Shown in pieces: positions 50,930 through 61,740 of a stretch of DNA of 64,000 bases. How positions within the stretch are numbered: the stretch's first letter is position 1; each line of letters begins with the position of its first letter. Location: the NCBI RefSeq assembly GCF_910592395.1, contig NC_088310.1, positions 28,227,491-28,291,490 of the forward strand. The letters run 5' to 3'. The translations under genes and the position numbers were made by a program. The stretch is from Lineus longissimus. Lineage: Eukaryota > Nemertea > Pilidiophora > Heteronemertea > Lineidae. The notes under the pieces are model-generated. The model worked only from the letters and a program-made list of their open reading frames with translations. It did no database searches and was not told where the DNA came from.

Positions 50930-51895
50930 CAACCAACACCTTTTGCATGTTTGTTCACCCTTGCACCCACCGCACTTTGCACCCTGCATGTTTGTTTACC
51001 CTTGCACCCACTGCACTTTGCACCCTGCATGTTTGTTCACCCTTGCACCCACCGCACTTTGCACCCTGCAAGTTTGTTCACCCTTGCACCCACCGCACTT
51101 TGCGCCCTGCAAGTTTATTCACCCTTGCACCCACCGCACTTTGCACCCACCGCACTTTGCACCCTGCATGTTTGTTCACCCTTGCACCAATCACTGTACT
51201 TTTTACCCTGCGTGTTTGTTCACCCTTGCACCAATCACCGCACTTTGCGCCCTGCATGTTTGCTCACCTTGGCACCAATCACCGCACTTTGCGCCCTGCA
51301 AGTTTATTCACCCTTGCACCCACCGCACTTTGCACCCACTGCACTTTGCACCCTGCATGTTTGTTCACCCTTGCACCCATCGCACTTTGCACCCTGCATG
51401 TTTGTTCACCCTTGCACCAACCGCACTTTGCGCCCTGCAACTTTATTCACCCTTGCAACCATCGCACTTTGCACCCACCGCACTTTGCACCCTGCATGTT
51501 TGTTCACCCTTGCACCCACCGCACTTTGCGCCATGCAAGTTTATTCACCCTTGCACCCACCGCACTTTGCACCCTGCATGTTTGTTCACCCTTGCACCCA
51601 CCGCACTTTGCGCCCTGCAAGTTTATTCACCCTTGCACCCACCGCACTTTGCACCCTGCAAGTTTGTTCACCCTTGCACCCACCGCACTTTGCGCCCTGC
51701 AAGTTTATTCACCCTTGCACCCACCGCACTTTGCACCCACCGCACTTTGCACCCTGCATGTTTGTTCACCCTTGCACCCACCGCACTTTGCACCCTGCGT
51801 GTTTGTTCACCCTTGCACCAATCACCGCACTTTGCACCCTGCATGTTTGCTCACCTTGGCACCAATCACCGCACTTAGCATCCTTCACATTTTTT
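50930..51895. repeat. 41-bp minisatellite, about 23 copies
   Basis: The unit contains CCCTTGCACCCACCGCAC and CCCTGCATGTTTGTTCA and recurs every 41 bases. Variants carry GCGCCCTGCAAGTTTATT or an extra 16-base GCACCCACCGCACTTT. Flanks to about 50640 and 52400 are TGCAC-rich and look like decayed copies. Because 41 is not divisible by three and the unit lacks stops, all three plus-strand frames stay open for over 400 codons. Confidence 0.95.
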
Positions 51896-53855
51896 TCCCT
51901 TGCACTCAGCCAATCAATGTGCGCACTGGCTCTTTACAACCTGTTTGCTTTGCCATTGTTTGCCCTTTATGTACCAGCACACTTCGCACCCCGCATGTCG
52001 GAAGGGCATGTTGGTTTTATTCAACTGCGTGCATCAGCCGCAACTTGTACCCCTGCCTATTTTCCTTCTGTTGCAAGAACGCATCTTCTTGAGTAGATTC
52101 CTAGTCATTTGCACGCGCATTATACGGTACATTGCAGTGTTTGCACCACACCACTTGCATGGCATCATATGTCGCATAAACCACGTTATTTACACCTCAC
52201 CACACAGCTTATTTTGCATACCCGGTACGCAACTTTTATATTATTTTGTGCATGCCCCTTTTGTACCACAGCACATGTACTACTTCGTTTATCGCGCACT
52301 CTCATTTTGTTATATTTGCACAATCACATGCACATCACGTATGCACTGTTTCGTTTTTTAGTTGAGTTGAATCGTGAATTGCTCCATTACACCATTGCAT
52401 GTCACTAACATGCACAATAACAGTGTGTAACCTGGTCCGATGTATTGTGATGACGTCAGATCCAAATGATCACGACTTGATGTCATCATGTTACCTCCTT
52501 TGAACCTGGTCTATCGTTCTTGAGTGGAAGCTAACATTTTAATAATTTTGCACCTGGTGGTGGGATTAGGTTTGCACTGATATTTTGCATGAAATAATGA
52601 TACTAATCAAAGAACGCCTGCAATTGCCGTGGCTATATATTGCTTTCATGGTACAGTAGATGTGGGTGTCATTTCCGCGGTATATTTTGCAGCTCTTCCA
52701 TTCACTAGGACAACCACGAATCGGGACCCATGATGGGGACCAATGGCCGACTGCACCGGAAACTGATGCTGCCATCTATGGCTCCGGGTGGATACTCCAG
52801 TGTAGATGACCTTGCACATTTTTCAATAGATTGACACAAACTTCACCCAGATTTAGTGATAGCTGAAGTCTAGATGTTGACCTAATTGAGCACTTCAAAA
52901 CAGCACTGTAGTCTCAAAAAGAAAAAGCATCTGAAATTAGGTTGTAAAATTGGCCAATTTGCCAGATAGATTCAACAAATAGATAATGTAACAAATTTCA
53001 GCTAAGCGGGAAGCAAACAAACTTAGCTTTGTTTTAACGATTCAAGCTTCTATTGTGATAGTCCATGTTCTGATGTTTTGCTATTTATGATGTTTTATTA
53101 TTGTATTATGTTATGTCTACACCATTCACTGGGTATTCCGTGATATCACCATTCACTGGGTATTCCGTGATATCCTAAACTATTTCAAATAAATCTTATT
53201 ATTGCACAGCTCACTTTTTCCGTTGTTGATTATCCGGTGTAACGGAAATAACTGTCCCCTTAGGTTTCTGTCATTGTATGCTTGTGTCAATACCTTGCAC
53301 TTCTGCAGTGGACTTTTTGTTTCCTGGTCTACATGTAGCAGAAAAAAGCTGAGAAAATCCGTCCAGTTGCATTCTATGGGATCTTTATTCTAACAAATTA
53401 AAGCTCTCACATTGTCGCTACCAAAGACTAGTTTATAATGTTCACAAAGTTCGAGAGTGAACGAAGTAGGATGTGCTCAATACGTCTGTAACAAAAGTAG
53501 ACACGTACTTCAGCACCAATGCCAATGAATCATAGCATGTCGTGGGCATAACGAAGTGATCTGTCTATACTCTCACGGGAAGTGGTCCTCATTCCTAATA
53601 ACAACTGTCATGCTGCTCCTCTCAAGAGCGATGTGGTTGGTCTTGCGGATAAGACAGTCAATAAGATTTACCTATCGATATTCTAACCCAGAAACTGCGT
53701 TCGTATCACTAAAAACACAGCAGAACTTAAAACAAATTCACAAGCATCTGCCTGTAAAGTCTGACTAGGGCATAGCAAGCATTTCGTCTCCACAGACGTC
53801 CACGAGGCGTACTTGTCAGAAGCTCGGGTGACTGGGATCCATCTTTTGATCCGCC
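51896..53855. other. Convergent intergenic region between calmodulin-like 2 and 3
   Basis: Decayed TGCAC-rich sequence to about 52400, then unique sequence. It holds a 27-base direct repeat at 53121-53174 and AATAAA at 53188-53193 on plus. No gene is recognised. Confidence 0.5.
53121..53174. repeat. 27-bp tandem duplication
   Basis: ACCATTCACTGGGTATTCCG (and the following 7 bases) occurs twice in immediate succession, identical in both copies. It is therefore a recent duplication just before a poly(A) signal. Confidence 0.85.
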
Positions 53856-56496
53856 CTACCTCGACATGATCATGCCATGGAAATCTGTAAAATAATGATA
53901 AATATCAATCGATTATAAACAGTACATTCATTGGCTGCTCGAAAAAAACATCATCTTCATTCAACCGCAACCTCAAATGAGGTGGCTTGTTGCCCGAATC
54001 AAACGTACCCCGTACATGAAGCCGTGTCTCCGTCACTTCTTGTTGTCCTCCAAGGTACCTCGTCCGAGGTGGGAAAGTCGACGTAACCAAAAACCACAAG
54101 GTTGTAATTGTCCCAATGAGGCTTTGGCACAAGTTGTGCCACTTTTCTTGTTTGATCACAGACAGCGGAAGGGACAACCGATATAGCTGTCGTCTGCCGT
54201 CGTCGTCTTCTCTGGGTGTTGTTCTTGGTTTTGTCGCCGCGAACCCGATGTTCAGACCCCAGACTTCTCTTTTATTCTAGACTACCGAGGCAATGCATTG
54301 GTCTACCTATTCATTCTTCCTTAATGTTCGGGGGGGGGGGGCAATCCGCTGGTCCGGAGTGTATTTCGAGGTGATTTAGATCGGGTGACCGACGACAGTC
54401 TCTGACAGTTGGTTGTCCGTCGTTTAGTTTAACGTCATTCTTGTAGACGTCGCTACCATATGACAGAATCTTGTCTTCGGTAGTTCTGTCTCCTGATGGT
54501 TGTGATTTGGAGACAGGTTGTGATTCCACGTCCAAATCGTTTAGTTTAACGTCATTCTTGTAGGCGTCGCTACCATATGACAAAATGTCTTCGGTAGTTC
54601 TGTCTCCTGATGGTTGTGATTTGGAGACAGGTTGTGATTCCACGTCCAAGTTCGATGACTTTCGAGCAGTGTGATTTACAGAACACATAACAACTCACCT
54701 TCAAAGTTGATCCTGCCACTGCCAGTCGGGTCCACCTCCCTGATAATCTGATTCACCTCCTCTGCCGTGATATCCTCCTCCAAGATGCCCATCATTGTCC
54801 TGACGTCCTCGGGACTTATGTAGCCCTTGTTACCACGGTCAAACAGCTTATACGCGTGCTGCATCACGTCATCTTTCTGGCGGGCTTCCTTCATCTGGAT
54901 CGCCATGAAGTTGAGGAACTCCGGGAAGTCGACCACGTGATCACCTTGAAAAATTTAAATGCATGTACAGCCATTGTTGATTCTCATTTAGTCTACTGTA
55001 AAGCCAGGTAAATTGATTCTCGTCCGAAGCTTTTCTAAAAATTGGAGGGGGATCTTTCATCTGTTATTGTCTTTTTTGGTTGGCCCTCCCCAATGCCACC
55101 CTCGGTGGTGAACAAATCCGTGCGACTGGCATTGATGTCCAGTTAAGTGTTCTGTGAAGTGCCAGTGAATAAAATGTGGTGTGCGTGCCGTACAGTGAAC
55201 TAGGTGCATTATGTCTTACTATGGAATATAGTAGATTGTGGAAGGTGCGTTGTTGATAGTCGACAGGGGATAGTGAAAAGTGATGTGTGGATAGTGGATA
55301 GTGAAAAGTGAGGTGTGGACAGAAAAGTGAGTAGTGGATGGTGGATAGTGGATAGTGGATAGTGGATAGTGGAAAACGTGGTAAGAGTGAGAACAAGAAG
55401 TGTTTCTCTGTACCGTCATCGTCGACTTTCGCGTTATCGTTAGCTTTTTCTTTAGTTTTAACATCTGAAAATGTCAAAGGATTGATGAAATCATGATTGA
55501 AATGAGTGAACGAGTTATCTCTGGTATCAAAATCATATTTTGCTCTCGGCCTTTTCAGAAAATACATGAATAGTCAGTCAATCAGAACACGAAGTTTTGG
55601 TATTCGACACCCGGCCGACAGAACTAATACCAGATCCAGTGTCGTTAAGCAAGACATGCGGGTGTACTCATGCAGTCGCTTGTTTCAATCCAGGAGTATG
55701 GTACCGGTCGGAAAGGATTAAGGGTAGCGCTGTGTGAGTTGCCCCTTGTGTCAGAAGAGATTTGGAAAACGCCATGTTTTCATTTTTCCATGAATGGGGA
55801 GTGATGACCATGATGACGCTAGAGATTGATCACACGACACCTACCATCTTCGTCGATTTCGTTGATCATGAGGCGGGCCTCGTAGTCGGGGATCTTGAGA
55901 CCCATCTGGCTGGCGGAGAGGACCAACTCCGTCTCGCAGATGTGACCATCGCCATTCTTGTTGAACAGATTGAACGCTTCCTTTAACTCTACAATACAAG
56001 AAATAACCTGTCAGATGTGTAGATATGTGGTTTGGTATCTTCGATTGTAATCCTATAGGCAACGTATACGAGCAGGGGTAAGTGATATTTAATCCAGTAA
56101 ACTTTGTCGTTTATGGTACTCCATCGTGTGAATGACGGTTATGTAAGCTGCATCTGTCTGTTTAATTCGTCAACAAACGAGCTTGAGGTATCCGAGTCGC
56201 TGGGTTTGCCTTGTCAATTGTCTTGGCACTTCTACGGTGATTCGGTTCAGAGGAATTTTTAAAATCTTACCAGCAATTTGATCTTCTGTGAGGTGTTCAG
56301 CCTGGAAAGAAAACGATAATGTCATTCGCCAAGTTTCATCCAAGAAATTTGTCCTGTTGCAGTTCGTATAAACACACGAATATAGGCCGACAAGTCACGA
56401 ACCGTTTCATGGGAGTATCAAAAAGTTGATTCTGTCGTTCAAAATTGTTGATAAACTAAAAACGTCTTTACTTACATTTTTACCAAGAGTAGCCAT
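53856..56496 (-). CDS. Degenerate calmodulin-like protein 3 (156 aa)
   Basis: Exons: 56476-56496, 56271-56301, 55845-55988, 54699-54944 and 53856-53884, 471 nt with the frame closed. It starts MATLGKN, then AEHLTEDQIAELKEAFNLF. The loops are eroded. Loop 1 (NKNGDGHICETE) starts with N. Loop 2 (DEDGDHVVDFPE) has H for the central G. Loop 3 (DRGNKGYISPED) has G and K at ligand positions and D at 12. Loop 4 (DPTGSGRINFED) has T and S at positions 3 and 5 and D at 12. The tail is FHGMIMSR. It is probably weak in calcium binding or calcium-independent. Splicing of exon 1 is shifted relative to the ATG-only exon of its neighbours, adding six residues. It is a sister of copy 4 by the shared N-first loop 1 and x-G-x-K loop 3. 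Intron 4 contains a 117-bp in-frame duplication. Confidence 0.88.
54421..54652. repeat. Two-copy tandem repeat of about 117 bp in intron 4 of calmodulin-like 3
   Basis: The copies start at 54421 and 54538. The second differs by a few substitutions and a 3-base deletion, so a minus-strand frame (LDVESQPVSKSQPSGDRTTE...) stays open through both. No convincing flanking splice acceptor was found. Confidence 0.75.
55250..55375. repeat. GGATAGTG-type simple repeat
   Basis: Irregular tandem GTGGATAGTGGATAGTG and GTGAAAAGTG words in intron 3 of calmodulin-like 3. Low-complexity sequence, not coding. Confidence 0.8.
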
Positions 56497-58487
56497 ACTA
56501 GAACCTGTTTCTTAGTTGTAAATCCAGTGAATAATGTCAGCCACGAGCAACGGTAAAACACCAACTATAACATTTAATAGAATCGAAGGAACCTTTTCAC
56601 CTATTTGCTGCAAATAATTCGCAGCGGTTGTATTTGAGTTTGTGTTCCTCAGAGTTCGGCGTCCAATGACAAATTAAGGCAAATAAGGATGTTTATGTAT
56701 CGAAACAGACTAATAACATTCAAGCAGACGGAACATTGATTCAGCCTTATTGTATTGGCATTTAACAGGAAGACACCAGACCAAACGATATTAAATTTGT
56801 GCCAAAATGCGACTGTAAAAAATCGGCTTACCATAGTCCGTCTTCGTTTCCAATATCTCTGGACTGATCTCTCTACAGCCTAAGGCTGTCTTCATGAACC
56901 CAAGCGACCACTATTTACCAAACTTCTCAAGATGATGCCAGCGTTTCTTAGCTGCCTAATAAAGCAAAGTAGTGTTTAATTCAGTCAGTTGTGACGAACT
57001 TATTCAGTTACCGTGAGATGCTTTATTTCCTGGTGAGAATCATTATTGGGATAGGCCTTAGCTGTTGGCTAATTAACCCAGCGGAACATTTTCAATAGTT
57101 TGGCTACTTGGTATTGTTAGCCATTATTGTATATAAAAGATCGGGTCTCATCTTCACGCACCAAGCTTGTAAAGATTGATTTGGCGATTATTCCGGTTTA
57201 AAAGGAACGATTTGCTTCAATGGCTAATTACCACGATTACAACTGACTCATTAGGACGGAAATATTCCATTCATCGACTTCGATATCAAAGGTATGGGAC
57301 AAACACCAACACCTTGGTCTATTGGGACATGTTTGATGGCGGAGAACACGATAAGGACATGTATGTCAATATCCATTAATACCAGATACTCCAGAAGATA
57401 TGGGTTAATCGCAGTCCTTTGACCCAAAAGGCAAAGGCCGTGGTAGTTTAAAGCACCTCCCCCCTTGAATAAAATGTGACGATGGTATCAACCTACCTTG
57501 CGGCTGAAGACCATTCTATGCCGAGCTCTCCAGGAGCAAAAGGTTTTACTCAATACGTTGGTGATTCTTGTCAGGAACCACTCGGTGACAGCAGTAACAC
57601 CCTGATGGCTGTGCCGGCCTTATTCAAAACATTATTGATTTTGAGCCAGCAGTAACATTTGATAACTGCGCTACCAATAATCGCAATGAACAGGTAATGT
57701 CATGATTTGTGACCGCAGCTAATGTCCTAGCAACGGCGATCATGCTGCCATGGCTGGACATCATGGTAACACAAGGAACAGACGATAGAAGGGTTGTTCG
57801 AATCAGTTTTATTTTCCCCGGGCAATTTATCAACATGGAAAGATAGGTGCAGCTTAACATGGTGAGTATCCTTTGCAATAGATGGCAGTGCGATCGACAT
57901 GTCGATTGATTCGTCTGTCGCTGGGCTTCTGCAGATGGGGGAGAGATGTCATTCGGGTTGTTCCCGTTGAGATGTTGATGTCAATACAAATTTCAATAAC
58001 TGGTAGGTCTTGGTGACGTTGAGTCAAGTAAGACAATAAGGAATGTCACAGCATTGCTGGTAAATATTGGTTATTACTGTCGGAAATGTCAGAAGACCAA
58101 GTGCCACCACCGGAGACAAAAGCGAAAACGGCGACACAACTGTTACCGTGTCGCCACCAAGCGGCACGATTATGAGCTAAACGTCAACTGCGAGGACAGC
58201 TTTTAGTCTTACAAGGAAGAGCCGGTACATTTGTACATGGTGTTGTTGCGACCAGTGAAAAGAGATGTGCTGATATTGTCCAAGTGTCTGATACTGATAC
58301 TGATAATAAGGCGTCACCTTAGCACTTTCTTAGCAATGTTACTGGAAGTTCGCGCCAGATAATCCACTGTCTTCAGCAATCAGTCTAGAAGGCACGGGCA
58401 AAGTTTAAGCACTTTATGCTTGATTAAAGTCTATTGCTACAGTATCCAAACCAACAGTGCACTCCGTGTGTCGTCTACCATTGTGAT
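56497..58487. other. Spacer between calmodulin-like 3 and 4
   Basis: Upstream flank of copy 3 and 3' flank of copy 4. A plus-strand TATATAAAAG at 57129-57138 is not followed by a usable ATG frame. No gene is recognised. Confidence 0.5.
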
Positions 58488-60505
58488 TTATCGTGAGAGA
58501 ACCATGCTTTTAAATTCTGAAAGAAAGAACATTTTAAAGGTAAGAACATTAGAAAGTAGACTGTCCTTGTAAATCGAATGGAAGTTGTTACTCTAACGTG
58601 TACATGGGTACCTCTCTTAGTAGACACCTCTCTATTAAGGACAACCTCTCCATGAAGGACACTAGGTTTGGTCCAAAATTATGCTGACATCCCACCCACC
58701 CGCTCAGTGTGTCCCTCAACTCCCCTACAGCCCCTCCTAGAACCTACCTTCAAAGTCAATCTTCCCATCACCATCATTGTCCGCCTCCTTCATCAAGGCC
58801 CTCACATCCTGCATGGAGATCTCCTCTCCCCAGATACCCAACATCTGTTTGACGTCTTCGGCGCCAATGTAGCCCTTGGTACCGCTGTCAAACATCTTAA
58901 ACGCCTCTTGCATGATCTCATCCGTCTGCTGGGCCTCTTTCATTTTCTGAGCCATGAAGTGCAAGAACTCGGGAAAGTCGATCAGCCCGTTATCTGAAAA
59001 GGAAATTGTTAACATGCTAAAGGAGGAATAGAGCATAGATTGCGAACAGTGTAGGAAGCATTATTCTCATGCTGACACATCGGTTTATCAATATTTATGA
59101 TAGACATTCACAGAAACACTCAGCAACGGGTACACCCAAGAACGTTACACCGGGCTTGGAACGAGCTTGGGGGGACCGCGTTCTGACCTTACATCTCTGG
59201 ACAACGAAGAATGAAGAACCATTAGTAATAACATAAATCATGTAATCTGCCTACCATCGTCATCGATTTCCTTGATCATCTCCTGTAGCTCGGTTTGGGT
59301 GAATTCAAGTCCCATCTCTTTGAAGGACTCCTGTAGCTCCTCGGGTGTGATGTGACCATCGCCGTCCTTGTTAAACAACATGAACGTATCCTTTAACTCT
59401 GCAATCTGTAACTCTGTTAGACGCTCCTGGGGGAAAAAAGACGAAGAAACATATTAAATGTTGCAAAAAGAATTTGCCAGGGTGCGGGTTATGTGTGATT
59501 CAAATAACAGACTCTTTCCTTTTGGTCCTCGAGAAGACCACAGAAGTCCCACAATGAAGTTCAAGAAGCAGCTGCGAACCCTAGTATTCAACAAGCATTG
59601 GTGGTTCAGTGGTAGAATTCTCGCCTGCCACGCGGGAGGCCCGGGTTCGATTCCCGGCCAATGCACGTTTATTTTTATTTTTGCATTGCTAAGCATTGAT
59701 CCGATAATTACTCCACCCAAGGATTTGCATGGGTTCCTCCAGTTCCTGAGATCGTTAAGGACAGTCTCCTCCAAGACATCCTTTTGTGAGACAAAAGACT
59801 AAAAAATACATGTTCCGGACAGTCGCATCCAGTGAGTGGAGACAACCTCAAGACAACGGTCTCTCATCATTGCCTGAGGACAACCTCCTTCAAGCAGACA
59901 TTCTTTCTGGGGAAAGCAGCTACAAAGGCTGTCGCATCCATTGAGTGGACACAAACTCAAAAAAACGGTCTACGATCATGACCTGAGTCAGTCTCCTCCA
60001 AGTAGACATCTCTGCTCCAAAACTAGTCTCAACCAGGGAGAACACCGTGGGCACATCCTCGAGACAACGGTCTCTGATCAGTTTCCTCCAAGTAGATACC
60101 CTTCACTTTCAGACAACATCTCCAAAAGACATGAGGACAATCACCTGCAGCGATCGCACATAGACCCTTCTATTGCATTCAAGAGCCTTATCCTCAGTAT
60201 TTGTGTATGTGACTCTCCAATTCAACTGACCTCTCGTTAACTGAGAGACTGTGAATCCGTCTTGAGTCGAGCATTTGAGATGATAGTTCAAAGGACTTTA
60301 GAATAGGAACTTGTAACAGTGCTGAAGACGACGATTCACGGCAAACGTTCCTCTGTGTGTTTGCGAAAGTCTGTTGCTACTCAAAACGTCTAATGAACAT
60401 GTATTTCGGTAACTAGCTACTGAAAGTTCCGGAATATTATTGTTATAATTTGACATAAAGGCCTATATACAAATATCATGACTGGGATTACTACCAACTT
60501 ACCAT
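58488..60505 (-). CDS. Calmodulin-like protein 4 (149 aa)
   Basis: Exons: 60503-60505 (ATG only, ACAAAATG|GTAAGT), 59255-59426, 58748-58993 and 58488-58516. The total is 450 nt, giving exactly calmodulin length. It reads MERLTELQIAELKDTFMLF. Loop 1 (NKDGDGHITPEE) starts with N. Loops 2 (DDDDNGLIDFPE) and 4 (DNDGDGKIDFEE) look functional. Loop 3 (DSGTKGYIGAED) has G and K at ligand positions and D at 12, so it is probably dead. The tail is FKSMVLSR, close to copy 3. The intron that interrupts the IAE codon in the other three copies is missing here, so exons 2 and 3 are fused. Intron 1 (about 1.1 kb) contains a tRNA-Gly gene on the opposite strand. The ATG exon is assigned by analogy and by its excellent donor; the rest of the gene is certain. 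Confidence 0.85.
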
Positions 60506-61070
60506 TTTGTGTTATGTTAGCAGGGCCCTGACTAGATCGGACCCTGATCGATGTCGAAATTTGAGAATTAGAATACTCGTACCAGAGGAATATCGCTATC
60601 CAACTGAGACCTGATGTGCTAGTAATAAGATATATACCGAGGCCTTTGATAGAACACCATGACACCGTCTCCTCGACCACTAATAAATGAAATGGAAATT
60701 CTATAGAAAGTCAATAACTAGGCCATCACGTGTACAAAACACCTCATTCACATTAGCCGAATCGCTCTCAAAACTTTCAATTCCACAATAACTTTAGTGT
60801 ACTCGTATCTCTTGACTGAATAGACCTTTAGAATAACATTATAATATTTTGGTAATGCAATCGCGAGGCTAATGATTCGTTATGTATCTGGCCATCACCA
60901 ATGTGTTTTCACTAGACTTGAGGCACCTCCAGTTAAACTGCTTGTCCCGCAACTGATTCTTCTTCTAGTTTCTGTGACGGTGAAGGCAGTCTCCTCCAAG
61001 TTGGTATTCCGGGGACAACCGTCTCCGAAAGACATGATCAGAACAGTCTCCTTCAGGTACTAAACAAACC
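58590..61070. repeat. Scattered degenerate copies of an AGTCTCCTCCAAG / GACAACGGTCTC repeat
   Basis: Words such as CAGTCTCCTCCAAGTAGACAT, shortened in most copies, and GACAACGGTCTCTGATCA recur at roughly 100-120 base spacing at 59760-60140, and again at 60985-61130. Related ACCTCTCTATTAAGGACA words occur at 58620-58660. It looks like an old dispersed or tandem repeat family. No coding potential. Confidence 0.55.
59595..59665 (+). tRNA. tRNA-Gly (anticodon GCC)
   Basis: 71-base gene. The acceptor stem is GCATTGG/CCAATGC, the A box is TGGTTCAGTGG, the anticodon GCC is at 59627-59629, and the B box is GGTTCGATTCC. CGTTTATTTTTATTTTT immediately downstream is a pol III terminator. The sequence corresponds to the standard metazoan tRNA-Gly(GCC). 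CCA is not encoded, as expected of a eukaryote. It lies in intron 1 of calmodulin-like 4 on the opposite strand. Confidence 0.97.
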
Positions 61071-61179
61071 CCGAGACAGATGTTTCTACAAGTCTCATCG
61101 ACTTGGACACTCTTCCTGGGACAATCATCGCCAGACTTGAAACGACAATCACTTCGAGGAAATGCATATACTATTCATC
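60506..61179. other. Upstream flank of calmodulin-like 4
   Basis: No recognisable exon. Contains diverged copies of the AGTCTCCTCCAAG repeat near 60985-61130. Confidence 0.5.
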
Positions 61180-61740
61180 CATACCTCTCTCACAGTGTTG
61201 GCAAGACGGCGGGAATGCTAAGCTCGATTCGGTCTGGTTGTGGATGTCTCATCTCTCTCACTGTGTCGGCAAGACGGTGGGGTGGGCAGGTCTCATTCGG
61301 TCTGATTGGGGATGTTTCATCGCTTTCACCGTGTTGGCAAGACAGTGGAGCTACCAGGCATGCCAGGTCCTATTCGGTCTAGTTGTGACTGTTTCATCTC
61401 TTTCGCCGTGTTCATAAGACGGTGGGGAAGCAGGCATTCGTCCGGGTTGCGGCTGTCTCATCCCTCTTACCGTTCGGCGACACGGTGGAGCGGCAATGTC
61501 CCTTTCAGTCTTTGTGGCTATCTGATCTCTCTCACGGTGTCGGCAAGACAGTGGGGCAGCCAGGTCTCATTCGGTCTGGTTGTGACAGTCCCATCTCTCT
61601 CACAGTGTTGGCAAGACGGTGGAGATGCTGAGCTCGATTCGGTCTTGTTGTGGATGATTCAGCTCTCTCCCGTGTTGGCATGACTGAGAGAGATGAGATG
61701 GTCACAACCAACCGAATGTGACCTGACTACTCCACCATTT
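61180..61740. repeat. 68-bp minisatellite with a terminal inverted copy
   Basis: The unit contains GTGTTGGCAAGACGGTGG, CTCATTCGGTCTGGTTGTG and TCATCTCTCTCAC. AAGAC anchors at 61203, 61271, 61339, 61545 and 61613 are multiples of, or close to, 68 bases apart, with a few longer variant units between. At 61685-61737 the sequence is an inverted partial unit (GAGAGAGATGAGATGGTCAC...), so the array ends in a potential hairpin. Confidence 0.88.

Noticed and set aside
50637-52361. Overlapping plus-strand open frames of 413, 458, 407 and 153 codons
   Set aside because: All three main frames are open at once only because the 41-bp repeat lacks stops; the translations are permuted copies of the same low-complexity repeat.
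55064-55567. 167-codon minus-strand frame with PLSTIHYPLS repeats
   Set aside because: Translation of the GGATAGTG simple repeat in an intron.
57129-57379. TATATAAAAG followed by a 67-codon open frame
   Set aside because: The frame starts at TTG, has no domain signature and no splice or homology support.
58668-58997. 109-codon plus-strand open frame
   Set aside because: Antisense of the EF-hand exon 58748-58993 of calmodulin-like 4.
61080-61683. Three overlapping plus-strand frames of 100-125 codons
   Set aside because: They are produced by the 68-bp minisatellite in different frames.
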